Assembly (NCBI GenBank): GCA_009760855.2
Contig: WPIO01000036.1
Coordinates: 851,001 to 915,000 of the forward strand
Direction: 5' to 3'
Source of the DNA: Cristatella mucedo
Lineage: Eukaryota; Bryozoa; Phylactolaemata; Cristatellidae
Length of the DNA: 64,000 bases
Notes under the pieces: model-generated
What the model saw: the letters and a program-made list of their open reading frames with translations, nothing else
Databases searched by the model: none
Told to the model about the DNA's origin: nothing
In this document: positions 53,584 to 64,000 of the stretch, in pieces
Position numbering within the stretch: position 1 is the stretch's first letter
How the letters are laid out: each line of letters starts with the position of its first letter
Made by a program: the position numbers and the translations under genes

Positions 53584-55189
53584 ACACGATACATAACAAT
53601 ATATTATAACTAACAATATAACTAATAGTGATAACTCACTCGATGGGTCTAAGAGGGCTGGATCGTATTTCAACAAGAATGCTATCAAAAGCACTCTGCT
53701 AGGTTGTCCATAAGAGCCACTATCATACATATCCTCTGCCACCTGCATTTTCATCGCTAAGCGGATGCACTTTAAATGAGACGCTTGTCCATTTTTAGTT
53801 CGTATCGCCGCTCGTATACACCGAATTACTCAACGAGATGGCTCGCACATTGCAGTGCTGCCTTTCCATACGGGTTTAATTAGAGTGTTTCAAAATTCCA
53901 ATGCGTGTTGGTCTAAATTCGTTGTCAGCGACCAGCAAAAGTAGCTTGCCCGTGACAGTTCAGCTACTCCTTCTTGCTAAGCTTTCAATTTTGCTCACAA
54001 ATGCCTCTTGAGAGATCTTTGCGTAAGGCCTAGCGAGAAGGAAATATCAGGACTGTCGAGGATAGTGCAGACGGCCTTACCTCACTGACTAAGAGAAGGC
54101 ACTACTTGTCACCCGCTTCTCGAGATGCACTCGGAGCCATGAACAATTATTGATCATTGGAAGCCCTTGCGAGGCTCGTAGCGCTTACCTCTGCAGCCGA
54201 AACGCTTCTGCTTATTTCCACCATTCGTAAGCCAGTGTAGACAATTCTGGCACCTAGCCACTGTAGCACGCTCGTTCGGCTGACCTCTGACCCGGCTATT
54301 GATTTTTCACAGTTTCTAGGTCAGTGTGCGAAAGGAGATTCGGAAAAAACGAGCTGCATGCGTAAGGTCCTCTCTCATTGGTCGACCTTATCTCAGCCCC
54401 TATCACTCCTGCTTTTCGCTGCTCTTACTGCGAGCGTTGAGCCTGTGAATGCAGTTTCACTGTGACGATTGGAGCTGTCCCGCATTACTGCGGTCGGTGA
54501 GAGAAAGAGGACGCTGAGATAGCCTCGTTTGAAATGCATTCTTTGAGCTACGGGGTAACTTTGTGACGCGGATGAATAGACACTGCAAAAAAACAGAGCT
54601 CGAACACAAATTACTACCAATACAGTGCTCGTGGCCAGGATGTGGCAGCTTTGAGCCGCGGTTTGCTTGCAATTCTTGCTGTCTGAGGTAGGCGTTGCTG
54701 TTAGCTCCATCCGAATAACTGTAGTAAGCGCTTTCGATATCTAAGCTTGGACGGTGTCTATGTCTCTGACGTGCAAGCCGGCGATGACTTCACAGTGTTT
54801 TGAGGCTTAAGTAGTGTTCTTACCCGTACCGTTGGCCATGCTCAGCTTCTCTGAGGGACGAGTACGTTTCTCAACTGTGTCTTCGAAATGCCTGCGGACC
54901 ACCCGCATATGACTGATATGAGCAATGGCTGTTGCGACTCGGAGCCGCTTTAAGCAAGAGCGTGATCGTTAACTAGCTTGCATTGGCCGATCGTTCGATT
55001 GGCCAGCGTTCAGAAGTGCTTTATTTCGCCACAGCATTAGTCTATGGGCATTAAAGTTTTGAATAAATATATGCTAAATAGCTCGCGTATACATGCGTAA
55101 ATATACATGCGTAAATATATTTATATATGTGTGCGTGCTTGAATATATGTACGCCTGTATGCGTGCTCTAATTGTGATCAGATATTTCT
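51441..55189. other. Intergenic DNA with mixed composition
   Basis: Holds the CTCGC array and several short open frames (51654-51854, 52059-52274, 54710-54393 minus). None has a domain, a long frame or matched splice sites. The stretch 53900-55000 is somewhat GC-richer than its surroundings. Confidence 0.5.
51959..52049. repeat. CTCGC pentamer tandem array
   Basis: About 17 units of CGCCT/CTCGC, broken once near 51985-52000 by AATATCTCCTCTC. Minus-strand frames reading GEARR repeats here are translations of the array and not proteins. Confidence 0.95.
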
Positions 55190-55585
55190 GCTTACAGCCG
55201 CAGATCAGACGGCTTATCTGAGGTGTCACTCAGTTTTAAGTTCCACTTTTTAACTCCGACCTTTTCTCTCTCAAATACATTCCCTAACACGTTTTGCCAA
55301 AGTCCAGTATCTTTACCGACCAATTTCGTACACGCGTGATCAATTTAAAGTCTCTCGGAGACCATACGTGCAGTTCGTATGCACCCAAACCAATAAAGTA
55401 TTGCCGACTGACCGCTACTACATCCCTTGACTAGATTAAATTCAAAAGAAAGCTCGCAATTCAACTGCTGCTCAAAGTATTTGCACTGTGCTCTTTTTAC
55501 GCTGATTGAAGCTCAAACTGTTTATTTTATCACTACTCGATTGGCATTTATTTCAGAAAATTAAGAGATCTTAGAAAGTCATCCC
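55190..55585 (+). mobile_element. Decayed LINE A 3' end
   Basis: Frameshifted C-terminal domain (an LSLKYIP box near 55275, a KSLGDHTCSSYAPKP-like box near 55350) and a remnant AAATTAAGAGATCTTAGAAAG tail box. The copy is old. Confidence 0.6.
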
Positions 55586-56394
55586 TTCTAGTATGGCACC
55601 ATTAAAATACTATGGCTGGTATAATTACTTTTATAAATATTATTTTGCTGCAACTACGCATGCTTGAGAAGCTGGCGAATTAAAGCTGAGCCCTTTTCAT
55701 AGGTAAGAATTTAGACAGCATGTATTAATAACTGCATGTGTCTCTCTGTAGGTGTTTAGTTCGGTATAAGCATTAAAATGGCTTCAAATAGGGTGAAATT
55801 TCAGCTGTCTGTGCGTACAACGCTTAGGCGCAAACTTTCGGAGTTTATTGCCTTCAGATTATCGTGTGGGGACTTACCTAATACTGCCGTTGCCTTAATT
55901 CCACCAGAGATCTGAGAACATTGATACAGGTAATTGGTAATTTTACCACACGGAAAAGGCATTTGCAACTATTCTTGAGGATTTCAGATCGATGGGTGCG
56001 TTTGTGCTCTGAATAACTGACCGTACAATTATGAATCATCTTAAAAATGCGACCTCGTGGGGAGAGGGTATAATGTTAGACATCCACCCGAGCAGCGATT
56101 ACGAAAGTAGGCTGTACACCGACAATGTGTGGTGGTGCACCACGTATACACTTGTCTTTTAATTTATACCTACAAAGCATAATCTGGCATTACTTTTTAA
56201 TGCTGGTGAAATGCAGTTGTGGGAATGCTTTCATCACTCACTGCCTTTCGTGTCGAGCCCTTTCAACTCTCGTATCGCCAGTACGGCGTATGTAAGCACC
56301 TGAATAGCAGCCCAATTTATTTGAAGGAATGAAGATAATGGTTTTAGGAATGGAGATAAAGCATAATAGTCTTGGTTAAACCTAGTTTTTTTTA

Positions 56395-56544
56395 ATTATT
56401 GAAAACCTAAATCCTAAAAATGGATGCCTCCAGCATATCTCCACTACTCTCTGCAACCAACCAGAGCGTCCGTAACTAAAACAGTGAAGCGTTTTCAGCT
56501 GCTTACCATTGTGGAAGCTGCAGCCTAGTTAGATAATGATACCA
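56395..56544 (+). mobile_element. LINE A RT fragment
   Basis: Matches the A region around the SASISPV box (ATGGATGCCTCCAGCATATC) and the AYFQLHNI box, ending where the B fragment begins. Confidence 0.5.
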
Positions 56545-57150
56545 CAGGCTCTGGGAAAAGTGTTAAAGGCCCATGAAACCGGATATCACTTTTATGCTGA
56601 TGATAAACAGCTGTATTTGTCATTTAAACCATCAGAACCAGCTGCAGCAACTGATAAACTGGATGCTTTCCTTAGCGACATTCAATCATGGATGCCGAAA
56701 TACTTCTTGAAGTGAAACAAAGATAAAACTGGACTGCTGCTCATCGGACACCCTAAGAATGTGGCTGGTCAAGAAAGCTTTGCTCTTCTAATAGGTGATG
56801 CTGTTGTGCGACCATCACCAAGTGCTCGGATTCCAAGCGTCGTCTTTGACAACTGCCTAAATTTTTACAAGCTTCGTTCAGAAGGCTGCTTCCGCAGGTA
56901 GCCATAACGTCCAATCACTCTCTATGATTATGAACTGTCTTCCACGGTGGCTTGAAAACAATGTAACCAGCTCTTTAGTTCGGTATTTGCTAGGTTATTG
57001 TAATTACCTTTTGGTTGGACTACCGAAAAAGCCACAAGGCCGCTGCAGATGGTTATGAATACGATATGGCTGCCAGACTAGCTTGCAAATTCCAGAGGTT
57101 CGACCACGCGTCTCCTTTGTTGAAAGAGTCTGGATGGCTGCCGGTTGATA
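56545..57150 (+). mobile_element. LINE family B, degraded internal fragment
   Basis: Matches the B reverse transcriptase from the YADD region (here FYADDKQLYLSF, near 56595) to the KESGWLPV box near 57135, with several frameshifts and stops. The 3' end is replaced by a minus-strand SINE. Confidence 0.85.
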
Positions 57151-57272
57151 CTAGCTTATTTAGCAGGCTCTTTTGTTCAGCGACAGAAGAGCCTTGACGG
57201 CTATCACCACTGCTTGCAGTGGTACTACAGAATTGCCCACCGCAAGATTCGAACCCACGACCTCATGGTTGA
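57150..57272 (-). mobile_element. SINE family II copy
   Basis: On the minus strand: GTCGTGGGTTCGAATCTTGC, CTGCAAGCAGTGGTGATAGC and CGTCAAGGCTCTTCTGTCGC. It truncates the LINE B fragment at 56545-57150. Confidence 0.8.
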
Positions 57273-57817
57273 TGCAAACCCAAATGCCTAGAAAGAAATT
57301 GAGTTCTGTCGCGCTATAATTAACAATATATTTATAACACACATTATAATAATATATTAATATTATTATAATGGCTAGGTCATAAATCGTGCTATAACCT
57401 GGCACTTCACATGCCATCGAAATTAAAGCTGCTAATAACAATCGGTGGAAGCGCGGCAATTTCATTGGCGGAGGCTCTCACATATAATCGAGCAGCCCAG
57501 CTCGCAGTTCTGAATCGAGGTCCAGCTGGCAAGCTCACAGCTCACTATTGCTGTGCATCGCTAAGTGTGTCACCAGCCAATTGACATGCTGACTCTTTCA
57601 AGAACATATCGATCGCCTAAAAAACGATTTCGTTGAAACGTCCGCGACAGCTAAACCAGCAAGACTGTGGCGGATATTCGTCGTTCGAGATAATGCGACT
57701 ATGAAATAGTTTCTAAAAATTCGGCACCCTGAAATAGGCCGGCAGTAGGAATTCCAGACTCGGAATTGACATTGGAGCTGGTTTGAGCTCTGGGCCACAA
57801 ACAGTGCCGTCGGCGTA

Positions 57818-58005
57818 CTGGTGAGCCGCGACGGCACACAGGGTAAAGCGGTTGCTTTACGTTACCACGGTCCCGAGGTCGTGGGTTCGATTCCTGCGGT
57901 GGACCATTCTTTATCGCCACTGCAAGCGGTAGTGAAAGCCCTTTAAGGCTCTTGTGTCGCTATAAAAAAGAGGCTGTTTAATAAGCTACGATTTATTTAT
58001 TTACG
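57818..58005 (+). mobile_element. SINE family II copy
   Basis: GGTGAGCCGCGACGGCACAC, B box TGGGTTCGATTCCTGCGG, GCCACTGCAAGCGGTAGTGA and a TTATTTATTTA end. Confidence 0.82.
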
Positions 58006-58557
58006 CCACGCCTCGGTTGAACCCCTGTAGTCGTCAGCTGCAGTCAGGTAGGCTTGTCTACATTATGGATTTATTTATTATGGACTTTTTTAAGTTACGG
58101 TATGGCTGCTTTTTTTCACTATCGGTGCTATCAGGTTCCGGCGTCACCAGCATCCTTCACTCATTGGCTGAGACCAGCACTGTTACAAGCTCTGCGTTTG
58201 TGGCCTCGTTCTGGCCGTACGCGGAAGCCGTTTCTAACAGTTCTCCAAGGGTGCCACTATAATTTCCTATTACTATAATGTCGCCATATCTTTCTATTCA
58301 GGACTTACCTTATGCAATAGTAATAAATTTCATCTAGTAGCCAATAAATAGATGCCTGAGTTTTATTATTCGCATGGATGATGCTGCCTCAATTATTCGG
58401 TCGGTGTTTATTTTCAAGCTACTGCAAATGTGGCGACAGATCAAAGGACTTAGTACACTACATATATATTTATGCCAACCTCTTCCGAGCCGCTAGTCTC
58501 TTATATCAAATGTGCCCTTATATGAAACGCGCCACTCATGCCTTGAACTCACGTACG

Positions 58558-59850
58558 AGCATAGCCTCCCAGCTCGGATCTGTCGCAGCCGTCGAAATGG
58601 CGGCTCTTGAAGAAGACAACAGCCATTCCATTTTTCCTGCACAGGAGCCTTCCAATGCGTTTACACTTGCAGTGGAGTGCTGCGACATAGCAGTTTTTGC
58701 TGATGGCAATCTGTTGTTTGCTGCGTTGAGAAAGGGGGTTAATGTAATGTAATGCAATGTATCTCCGTCTGTAACTCCTGAAAGCCGCCAAGACTAAGCG
58801 GGTGTTACACGAGAAAGTTTTGCACAGCTCACTAACAGCCTAGGCGGCTTTCGGTACGCATTCGGTAGCCAGCAGACTTTGTATTTTATCGAATATGTAC
58901 GAAGTGGTTGTGCAGGTCAGCAGTTCTGGAGGCCACCGGAGTGCAGAGTTTGGGACAGAGGGACACTGTGCTGTGCCTCGCCGCGCTGGCGGCAGGCGAC
59001 GTACTCGTCGGCCTATTCCATTCAAGGAGAATCGCCGCCCTATCGCGTGGCGTATCGGACGCAGAGGGGGAGGAGCTGGTCTGTCCGACGCATCATTCAG
59101 CTAAACTCGAGGCCTCAGCGCATCGCAGCATGCAGAGACTTACTAGCCGTAGTCGGCGCCTGCCCGGGACACATCCTAAGCTTCGCTGACCTTCGCATCC
59201 CCCCATCGACGGGAAGGTAGTGAGAGAGAGGAAACTGATTTACCAGCCGTCGTGTCTCGCAGTCACAGCCGGCTCGGTGGTGACTGCGAGCAGCACCGAG
59301 CTGACCGTAACTGACAGCAATGTCGTCGGATACCTCGTGGACGGTCACTCGCACCAGGGCCAGCTGCTTTGGAAGCTGATACGTTGCAACACGATTGCGA
59401 GCGGAAGTGCTGGCGGAAATCCAATGGCTTCCTGTATGTGGCCGTTCCAGATGAGCCTAAAGTTACGGCGCTCGTCAAATCCAGTTTGGCCTTCGAGGCT
59501 GCGCTCGATCTGCCCAGGTGACCTACCCCTCAGAAGCCCGCTCGCTTAGTTTTCTTCGAAAGTAACGACAAAAACGTGGCCGCCGTTCTCATGTCTGATT
59601 GGAGAACTGTTGCTACGTTTGGCTAACTGTTAGCTGCAATCATCTCGCTAAGGTCATTGAGCGTCGATGTCAGCTTGAAGCTTGAGCTCTCGGCTCCAAT
59701 GGTGTCAAATTGAAGCTGGAGTCACGCGGAAGCGTTCTGGCGTCTGCAGTTGCTCTTGTTTCATCCAGCACTTGTTTTATACAGGTATGTGAAGAAGAGA
59801 TCGATCGGCACGAAGAGTTCGAGGACGCTCGCAGAGCGCCCTCGCGACCC
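58558..59850 (+). pseudogene. Broken beta-propeller-like protein gene with a LINE insertion
   Basis: A GC-richer stretch shows protein-like segments in successive frames. They are, in order: FTLAVECCDIAVFADGNLLF-AALRKG (to 58740); TVLCLAALAAGDVLVGLFHS (near 58965); RIAACRDLLAVVGACPGHIL (near 59120); KLIYQPSCLAVTAGSVVTAS-STELTVTD (near 59235); GFLYVAVPDEPKVTALVKSS-LAFEAALDLP (near 59425); and VKLKLESRGSVLASAVALVS (near 59705). The strand-turn-strand texture suggests a CNH/WD-type beta-propeller, and the LVKSSLAFEAALDL piece resembles the propeller-to-helix junction of Vps39/TGFBRAP1-like proteins. Segments switch frame at least three times, and a LINE B 3' fragment (58741-58885) splits the first two, so it cannot make one protein. 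The family is not identified. Confidence 0.4.
58741..58885 (-). mobile_element. LINE family B, 3'-end fragment
   Basis: On the minus strand it reads the B C-terminal codons (SAGYRMRTESRLGC-like) and 3' UTR, finishing in TTACATTACATT at the 58741 end. Only the last 145 bp are present. It sits between two segments of the beta-propeller-like relic. Confidence 0.85.
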
Positions 59851-59865
59851 TCTAGGCACTCAAGT

Positions 59866-60080
59866 TGGTGAGCCGTAATGGCTCACTAGGTAAGGTGGTT
59901 GCCTTTCACGACCTCGGTCGTGGGTCGTGTAGTGGTCGCGTGGTCGAGGTCGTGGGTTCGAATCCTGTGGTGGGCGATCCTTTATCGCGGCTGCAAGCGG
60001 TGGTGATAGCCGTCAAGGCTCTTCTGTCGCTATGCAAAAAGAGGCTTTGAAATCAGCGTGTATTTATTTATTTAAGTACT
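59866..60080 (+). mobile_element. SINE family II copy with an internal duplication
   Basis: Same head and body as the copy at 10316. The region before the B box is lengthened by repeats of a CGACCTCGGTCGTGGGTCGT-type block, so box A to box B spacing is about 25 bp longer than in its relatives. Confidence 0.82.
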
Positions 60081-60094
60081 GAAAAATAAGTGCA

Positions 60095-60600
60095 CTCACA
60101 CAAAAGATCACAGATATGCAGCTTCTGACCAGTTCTATTTGTATGGATTGAGCTTTGTCGCGTGCATTCAATGCTAGCTTTGCTTTTGCCCAGCCTTCTG
60201 CATATGTAATGTGAGACGTTGTACTCATTTGTGGCATCATCACCTTCTATTAAGTTGGTCTCCTTAATCTTGTCTATCCTGTTGACAAATAAGCTAGAGA
60301 AGCAAACCGCTAGGTCATCGCAAGACTCACTAGGTACGGAGCTAGCCTGGTAACGCTTAAGGAGAAGACGTTTGATCGTAGACATGGACATTTTTTGATT
60401 GTGTAACTTTGATTCAATAATTGTTGTGTTGAAACTAGACTCTGCCTTTTATAGATCGATCGGTGCGATCTACAGTAGCCTTTGCATTCTTGTCGATGGA
60501 CTGTCAGTTCTGATCTTTTGTATGCCTTGTCATGCTTGTGCTTATTAGACCTAGCTAGCTTATTATATCCCGAAAACCAACCCATTTCTAGTATACTCAA
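60095..60600 (-). mobile_element. LINE family A linker fragment
   Basis: Minus-strand text DDLAVCFSSLFVNRIDKIKE and KAYKRSELTVHRQECKGYCR aligns with the EN-RT linker of the copy at 22232-24535. Frames are broken. Confidence 0.8.
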
Positions 60601-60870
60601 TTTATCACAGCATTTAGTGGGTCTCTGCAATTCGTCTTTTATGTGCTTTTGCGTGCTGACACCGTGCGTGCTGCCACTAACCATACTTGCGTGCTGACCC
60701 TGTGCATGTCACCCCTAACCATGTTGTTCTTGCTGTTTATTGAGCATGCTACCATCAACCATTCAATCGTGCTTCTTTTGCAGCAGATGTGAAGTCCGTA
60801 GAAAGAGATTGATTTTTCTGAGGACTTTATATCCAGTGTATTATTATTATTATTATTACTATTATTACTT
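60601..60870 (+). mobile_element. LINE family A 3' end, inverted relative to its neighbour
   Basis: Plus-strand A 3' UTR (CATTTAGTGGGTCTCTGCAA onward) and a (ATT)n-type tail at 60839-60868. It abuts the minus-strand linker fragment ending at about 60600, giving an inverted junction. Confidence 0.85.
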
Positions 60871-61613
60871 CCCGAAAGGGCTTTCTGTTAGTCATCCTCG
60901 CGGTTGGCCCGACCTCACAAGATTCAGCGTCTCTATAGATAAGTTCTTGCTACATCTCCATCCGTGATAGGCCAACACTTTTCCGCACTGTAAAATGGCC
61001 AACGGTTCCCCTAATTTCACTGACTATGAGCATATATGTAACAGTATGAGTACGGTTGAGTAGCTACCAACAGCTAAGAAACGATAAGATAAAAATAATT
61101 TCGTTCCGATTAAAGTGACTTTGAGCTGAGCGGTCAAACAATTCAGTTTGCTCTGTCTTTGCATAAGGATCAAAATGTTTTACTTTTGTCACGTATATAT
61201 TATAGAAAATATTAATAGAAAATTAAAAGTTTGGAGCATAAATTTTGTTTTGAACCTTCTGCTTTTAACTTAGTAGGTTAATCCTAGAGCAATGCCGTTT
61301 TAGCTCACTGAGCTTACTCAATATTTGAAAACGCAAAAGGCCTCCGCATTGGTTTATTGCTGCCAGGTTTATATTTCTTTTACAAAATTTAGAAAATGCA
61401 TTCGCGAGCGCAAAAAAGTATATATCAAATCGTAGTACTAGTTTGATTCATCCGAGAATTCTCTATTGCACAAAAGTGGGAGGGGAAACCGCCTGGCTTT
61501 AAGGGCAGCCGCAGCTAATAGTGCCACTTACTACGCCTTCAAATTTATTTCTGAAAGAGTTTTTATACTTATAATACTTATTAATTTGCGATATTATATT
61601 TGGCAAACTTGGA
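60871..61613. other. Spacer downstream of the NQO1-type gene
   Basis: AT-rich. Only the polyadenylation signal at 61544-61549 is recognised. Confidence 0.6.
61544..61549 (-). other. AATAAA polyadenylation signal of the NQO1-type gene
   Basis: AATAAA on the minus strand, 65 bases after the TGA stop of the terminal exon. The position is right for the 3' end of the transcript. Confidence 0.5.
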
Positions 61614-61904
61614 TCAAGGATACAACGTGGCAGCCGGAAGCTTTTTTCCAAGGTGAGTGCCGATGGTAAGCCCGTACGGCCGGTCGGCTTCCGAGTCTAT
61701 GACTTCCTGTTTGAGAACAAAGCCTTTGCTAGCGTCGTACATATCCAGGTCGCCGAACGCCACTGGCTCTTCGTTGCTAATGCTCCGCAAACGCTCTCGC
61801 CACCGTTCCAAAGCAGCCTTACGGACGCTGTCATCTACGTAGCGGACGGAGTAGTTGACTTGCGGTGGCAGAAGATCAAATCCACAAAGTCTTAGTATTC
61901 CGCA
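61614..61904 (-). CDS. NQO1: NAD(P)H:quinone oxidoreductase (NQO1-type), terminal exon
   Basis: Flavoenzyme that reduces quinones by two electrons with NAD(P)H in the cytosol. This last exon encodes 96 residues and a TGA stop. It begins CGILRLCGFDLLPPQVNYSV, continues through ALERWRERLRSI and NEEPVAFGDLDMYDASKGFV, and ends LKQEVIDSEADRPYGLTIG with THLGKKLP. This follows the C-terminal region of vertebrate NQO1 (GILxFCGF box, a KKRL-like helix, the GFL-KKEV segment and the G-HLGK end). The segment past the EEP box is absent in NQO2, so the protein is NQO1-type. The acceptor is TTCGTTTTAG at 61905-61914. Upstream exons would lie to the right; none was recognised in 61905-64000. The opposite strand is also open here, but only the minus frame has a family match. 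Confidence 0.87.
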   Translation of the reverse strand, partial: CGILRLCGFDLLPPQVNYSVRYVDDSVRKAALERWRERLRSISNEEPVAFGDLDMYDASKGFVLKQEVIDSEADRPYGLTIGTHLGKKLPAATLYP

Positions 61905-62952
61905 CTAAAACGAACAGTTCGCCAGTCTGATGCGGAGTCTATAATCACCGAGCTGAACTTTTTCGCCAACACTGGGATTGCTGTATGTTTCAGATGCGGG
62001 CAAGTAAAATTCAACTATTCGTGAGAACAAAGTAAATGACCCGCTCTTGTGCATTAGCAATTGCAGCTATTCGCATGCATCGCTGCAGGCAGAGTACCGA
62101 AAAACAAGCTATACGGATTCCCATTAAACATTTGATGGTAAATAGGATGCAGGAGAGATTTATTAAAGTGAATAAAAAATGGTGTAAAATTGTGTAAAAA
62201 ATCTCAGTAGCACTGGATATCGAGGCTCCTTCGCGTCACGTGCGAGTTGCATAAATTTAAAGTCAACATTACATCCTTCAAATCAATTCAACTAATGCCA
62301 GCATATCACTTTCGTAGATCCCATTCTGCTCTTCTATGTAAGATTGCATTAATGGTTCTATATATAATTCCCGACTTGTATTCCTTAAAAACTTATTGTA
62401 ATACGTTGTTGCACAAATCGCCGCAATCCTCTCGATTTAGAGTAATACAATTTCTCCGTCCTTTTGTAGTGGCAGTCACATGTTTTGCTCTTTAAAGAGC
62501 CATTAGTTTTCCCTCCTTTACCGAATCAGCATTCGGCTAGTAATGAATCAGCACTCGGCTATGTTTTGTATATTTTAAGTCATATCTCTTGTATTGCGGA
62601 TTGGACGATGTGCCACAGGGCTCGAGATCTTACCCTAGCTAGTGGCCAGCGTAATTGAGTAGGAACCCCGTGTTTCGGTGTTGCAGCCCGTTGACCTCAC
62701 AATTTTTTTAGAAAACGTGGCACCAAGCAGCGTTAAGAATGAAGAGACGCCAATTTTGTTAGAACTCGGAGTCAGATGCCTTAGTACTTCAGCTCTGCGA
62801 TCTCGCTGAAGTTCGCTGTCAGCCTGGGTCATCGACGGTCCTAGGGATTTGCATAAATGCAACAATAATGTAAGTAGTATCTCCATTGCCATAAGCTTGA
62901 AACAACGCTACCAAAGCAGATATATATTTTGATTATGATGCAAATACAATAT

Positions 62953-62985
<33 letters not shown>

Positions 62986-63689
62986 CAGAGTTGCTAAAAG
63001 CTTAGACGAACCATTCATCCGCTGCTGCGTCAACCATTCGCTGTTCAGACTCCAGGCGTGAAAAGCAAACCCGCTGAGAATGTTATGGTAGTAGCAGTTA
63101 CATACAGCAAGAAAACTATTCAAAACTGCAATTTATTTGTTTAGCTTTTTTCGACTCGATTAAGACCTCCATGTACCCCATTCATAATTGTACACGAGTT
63201 GCTATCATCGCATATATTTTTGTTTCTCTTTACACATTTATTTAAGCATCCTTCGTTTACCGGTTTTTTTATGTGCATAAAAAAACTTGAGAACTAATTC
63301 ATAAAGTAATTTCTATTCATCCTCGTATTTTATACACCGAAACATAGTATCTTGCTTTCAGTTAGGATTTCCATTCTCCCACTCAGGATCAACGACGCAG
63401 TGAAGTGATTAATTCCCAAATAGTTAAGTCAAAGCAAAGGCGGCCCTTCAAGTAGGGAAGACTAACAGCGGTGGAGCCAGGGGGGACAATGTCTTCCCAC
63501 GGACAGAGGGAAGTACCTATACTCGCGGGCAAATTTCCGCAAGCCCAAGGGGCAGAGCAGTGTGAAGACACGAAAGAACGAGTCAAATAGGATTGTCAAT
63601 TTCTTTCCTGAACTTCTGTATGTGTTACCTATGCCGCTATGTCTAAAAGAGCCTGGATGGATCTACATTACTTCCAACCTGAAGATTCT
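61905..63689. other. Intron of the NQO1-type gene or intergenic DNA
   Basis: No upstream NQO1 exon was recognised on the minus strand (none of the catalytic-core boxes appears). A TA run lies at 62950. The 63389-63586 minus frame lacks a family match. Confidence 0.55.
62950..62984. repeat. (TA)n microsatellite
   Basis: Pure TA run of about 34 bp. Similar short TA runs lie at 21176-21194, 29756-29774, 48360-48408 and 53557-53583. Confidence 0.95.
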
Positions 63690-64000
63690 GGCCCTGTACT
63701 TGGCAAATCCACTGTGATTCAGAAATCGGAAAGGCTGACGCTCAAACTTGGCTCTGCCAGTATATCTCCTGTTAAATCAGCTCGAAATCTAGGCGTCATG
63801 TTCCAAAGTGACCTTTCGTTAGACGACCACATCAGCTCCACAACCAAGTCTGCCTACTTTCAGCTACATAACCTTGCTAAAATTCGGGCTTGTTTGGACC
63901 GGGATGCCACATCTAAATTGGTCCATGCATTTGTGACATCCTGTCGACTTCTGTAACTCGCTGCTTGCTAGCCTATCGGCATGTGCAAGCAGGCGCTTAC
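63690..64000 (+). mobile_element. LINE family A RT fragment running off the window
   Basis: Open text VIQKSERLTLKLGSASISPV, KSARNLGVMFQSDLSLDDHI and [17 protein letters not shown]. It is among the best-preserved A sequence in the window. A one-base loss near 63945 breaks the frame. Confidence 0.88.

Noticed and set aside
61653-61895. Plus-strand 80-codon frame opposite the NQO1-type exon
   Set aside because: It is the antisense shadow of a real exon; only the minus strand matches a protein family and has an acceptor and stop in place.

Overview
The window is nuclear DNA from an animal, most likely an invertebrate; the lineage cannot be fixed from sequence alone. The evidence is split genes with GT-AG introns, several families of APE-endonuclease LINE retrotransposons, tRNA-derived SINEs, and abundant (GA)n, (TA)n and (ATT)n microsatellites. 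There is no prokaryotic gene organisation. Almost all long open frames are retrotransposon debris or low-complexity translations.

The main gene runs right to left on the minus strand from about 42.6 kb to 0.6 kb. It encodes a sodium/chloride-coupled transporter of the SLC6 (neurotransmitter/amino-acid symporter) family. Thirteen coding exons were found from family motifs, splice sites and matching intron phases. Joined, they give an uninterrupted 596-residue frame holding all twelve membrane segments. The extreme N- and C-terminal exons are not secure; the C-terminal one probably lies left of base 1. A second minus-strand gene enters from the right: its terminal exon (61614-61904) encodes the C-terminus of an NQO1-type NAD(P)H:quinone oxidoreductase. 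Between the two genes lies a plus-strand relic (58.56-59.85 kb) that looks like a frameshifted beta-propeller protein gene with a LINE inserted in it.

The introns and intergenic DNA are dominated by two LINE families of the L2/CR1 type. Family A ends in (ATT)n and has more than 25 fragments in both orientations. Family B ends in (ACATT)n, with one nearly full-length copy at 33.25-36.77 kb and several 3' fragments. Both well-preserved B copies sit inside older A copies, so B was active after A. Two tRNA-derived SINE families are present; one carries an A-like 3' tail. Other structure includes a diverged array of about 172-bp units (15.16-16.18 kb), a 355-bp (GA)n expansion inside an A tail, a compound (GA)n(TA)n(TC)n(TA)n tract, and a CTCGC pentamer array.

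No operon-like or multi-gene system is visible. The most biologically interesting items are the SLC6 gene's substituted Na1-site residue, its GC-AG intron and 93-bp open intron, and the nested-transposon chronology.
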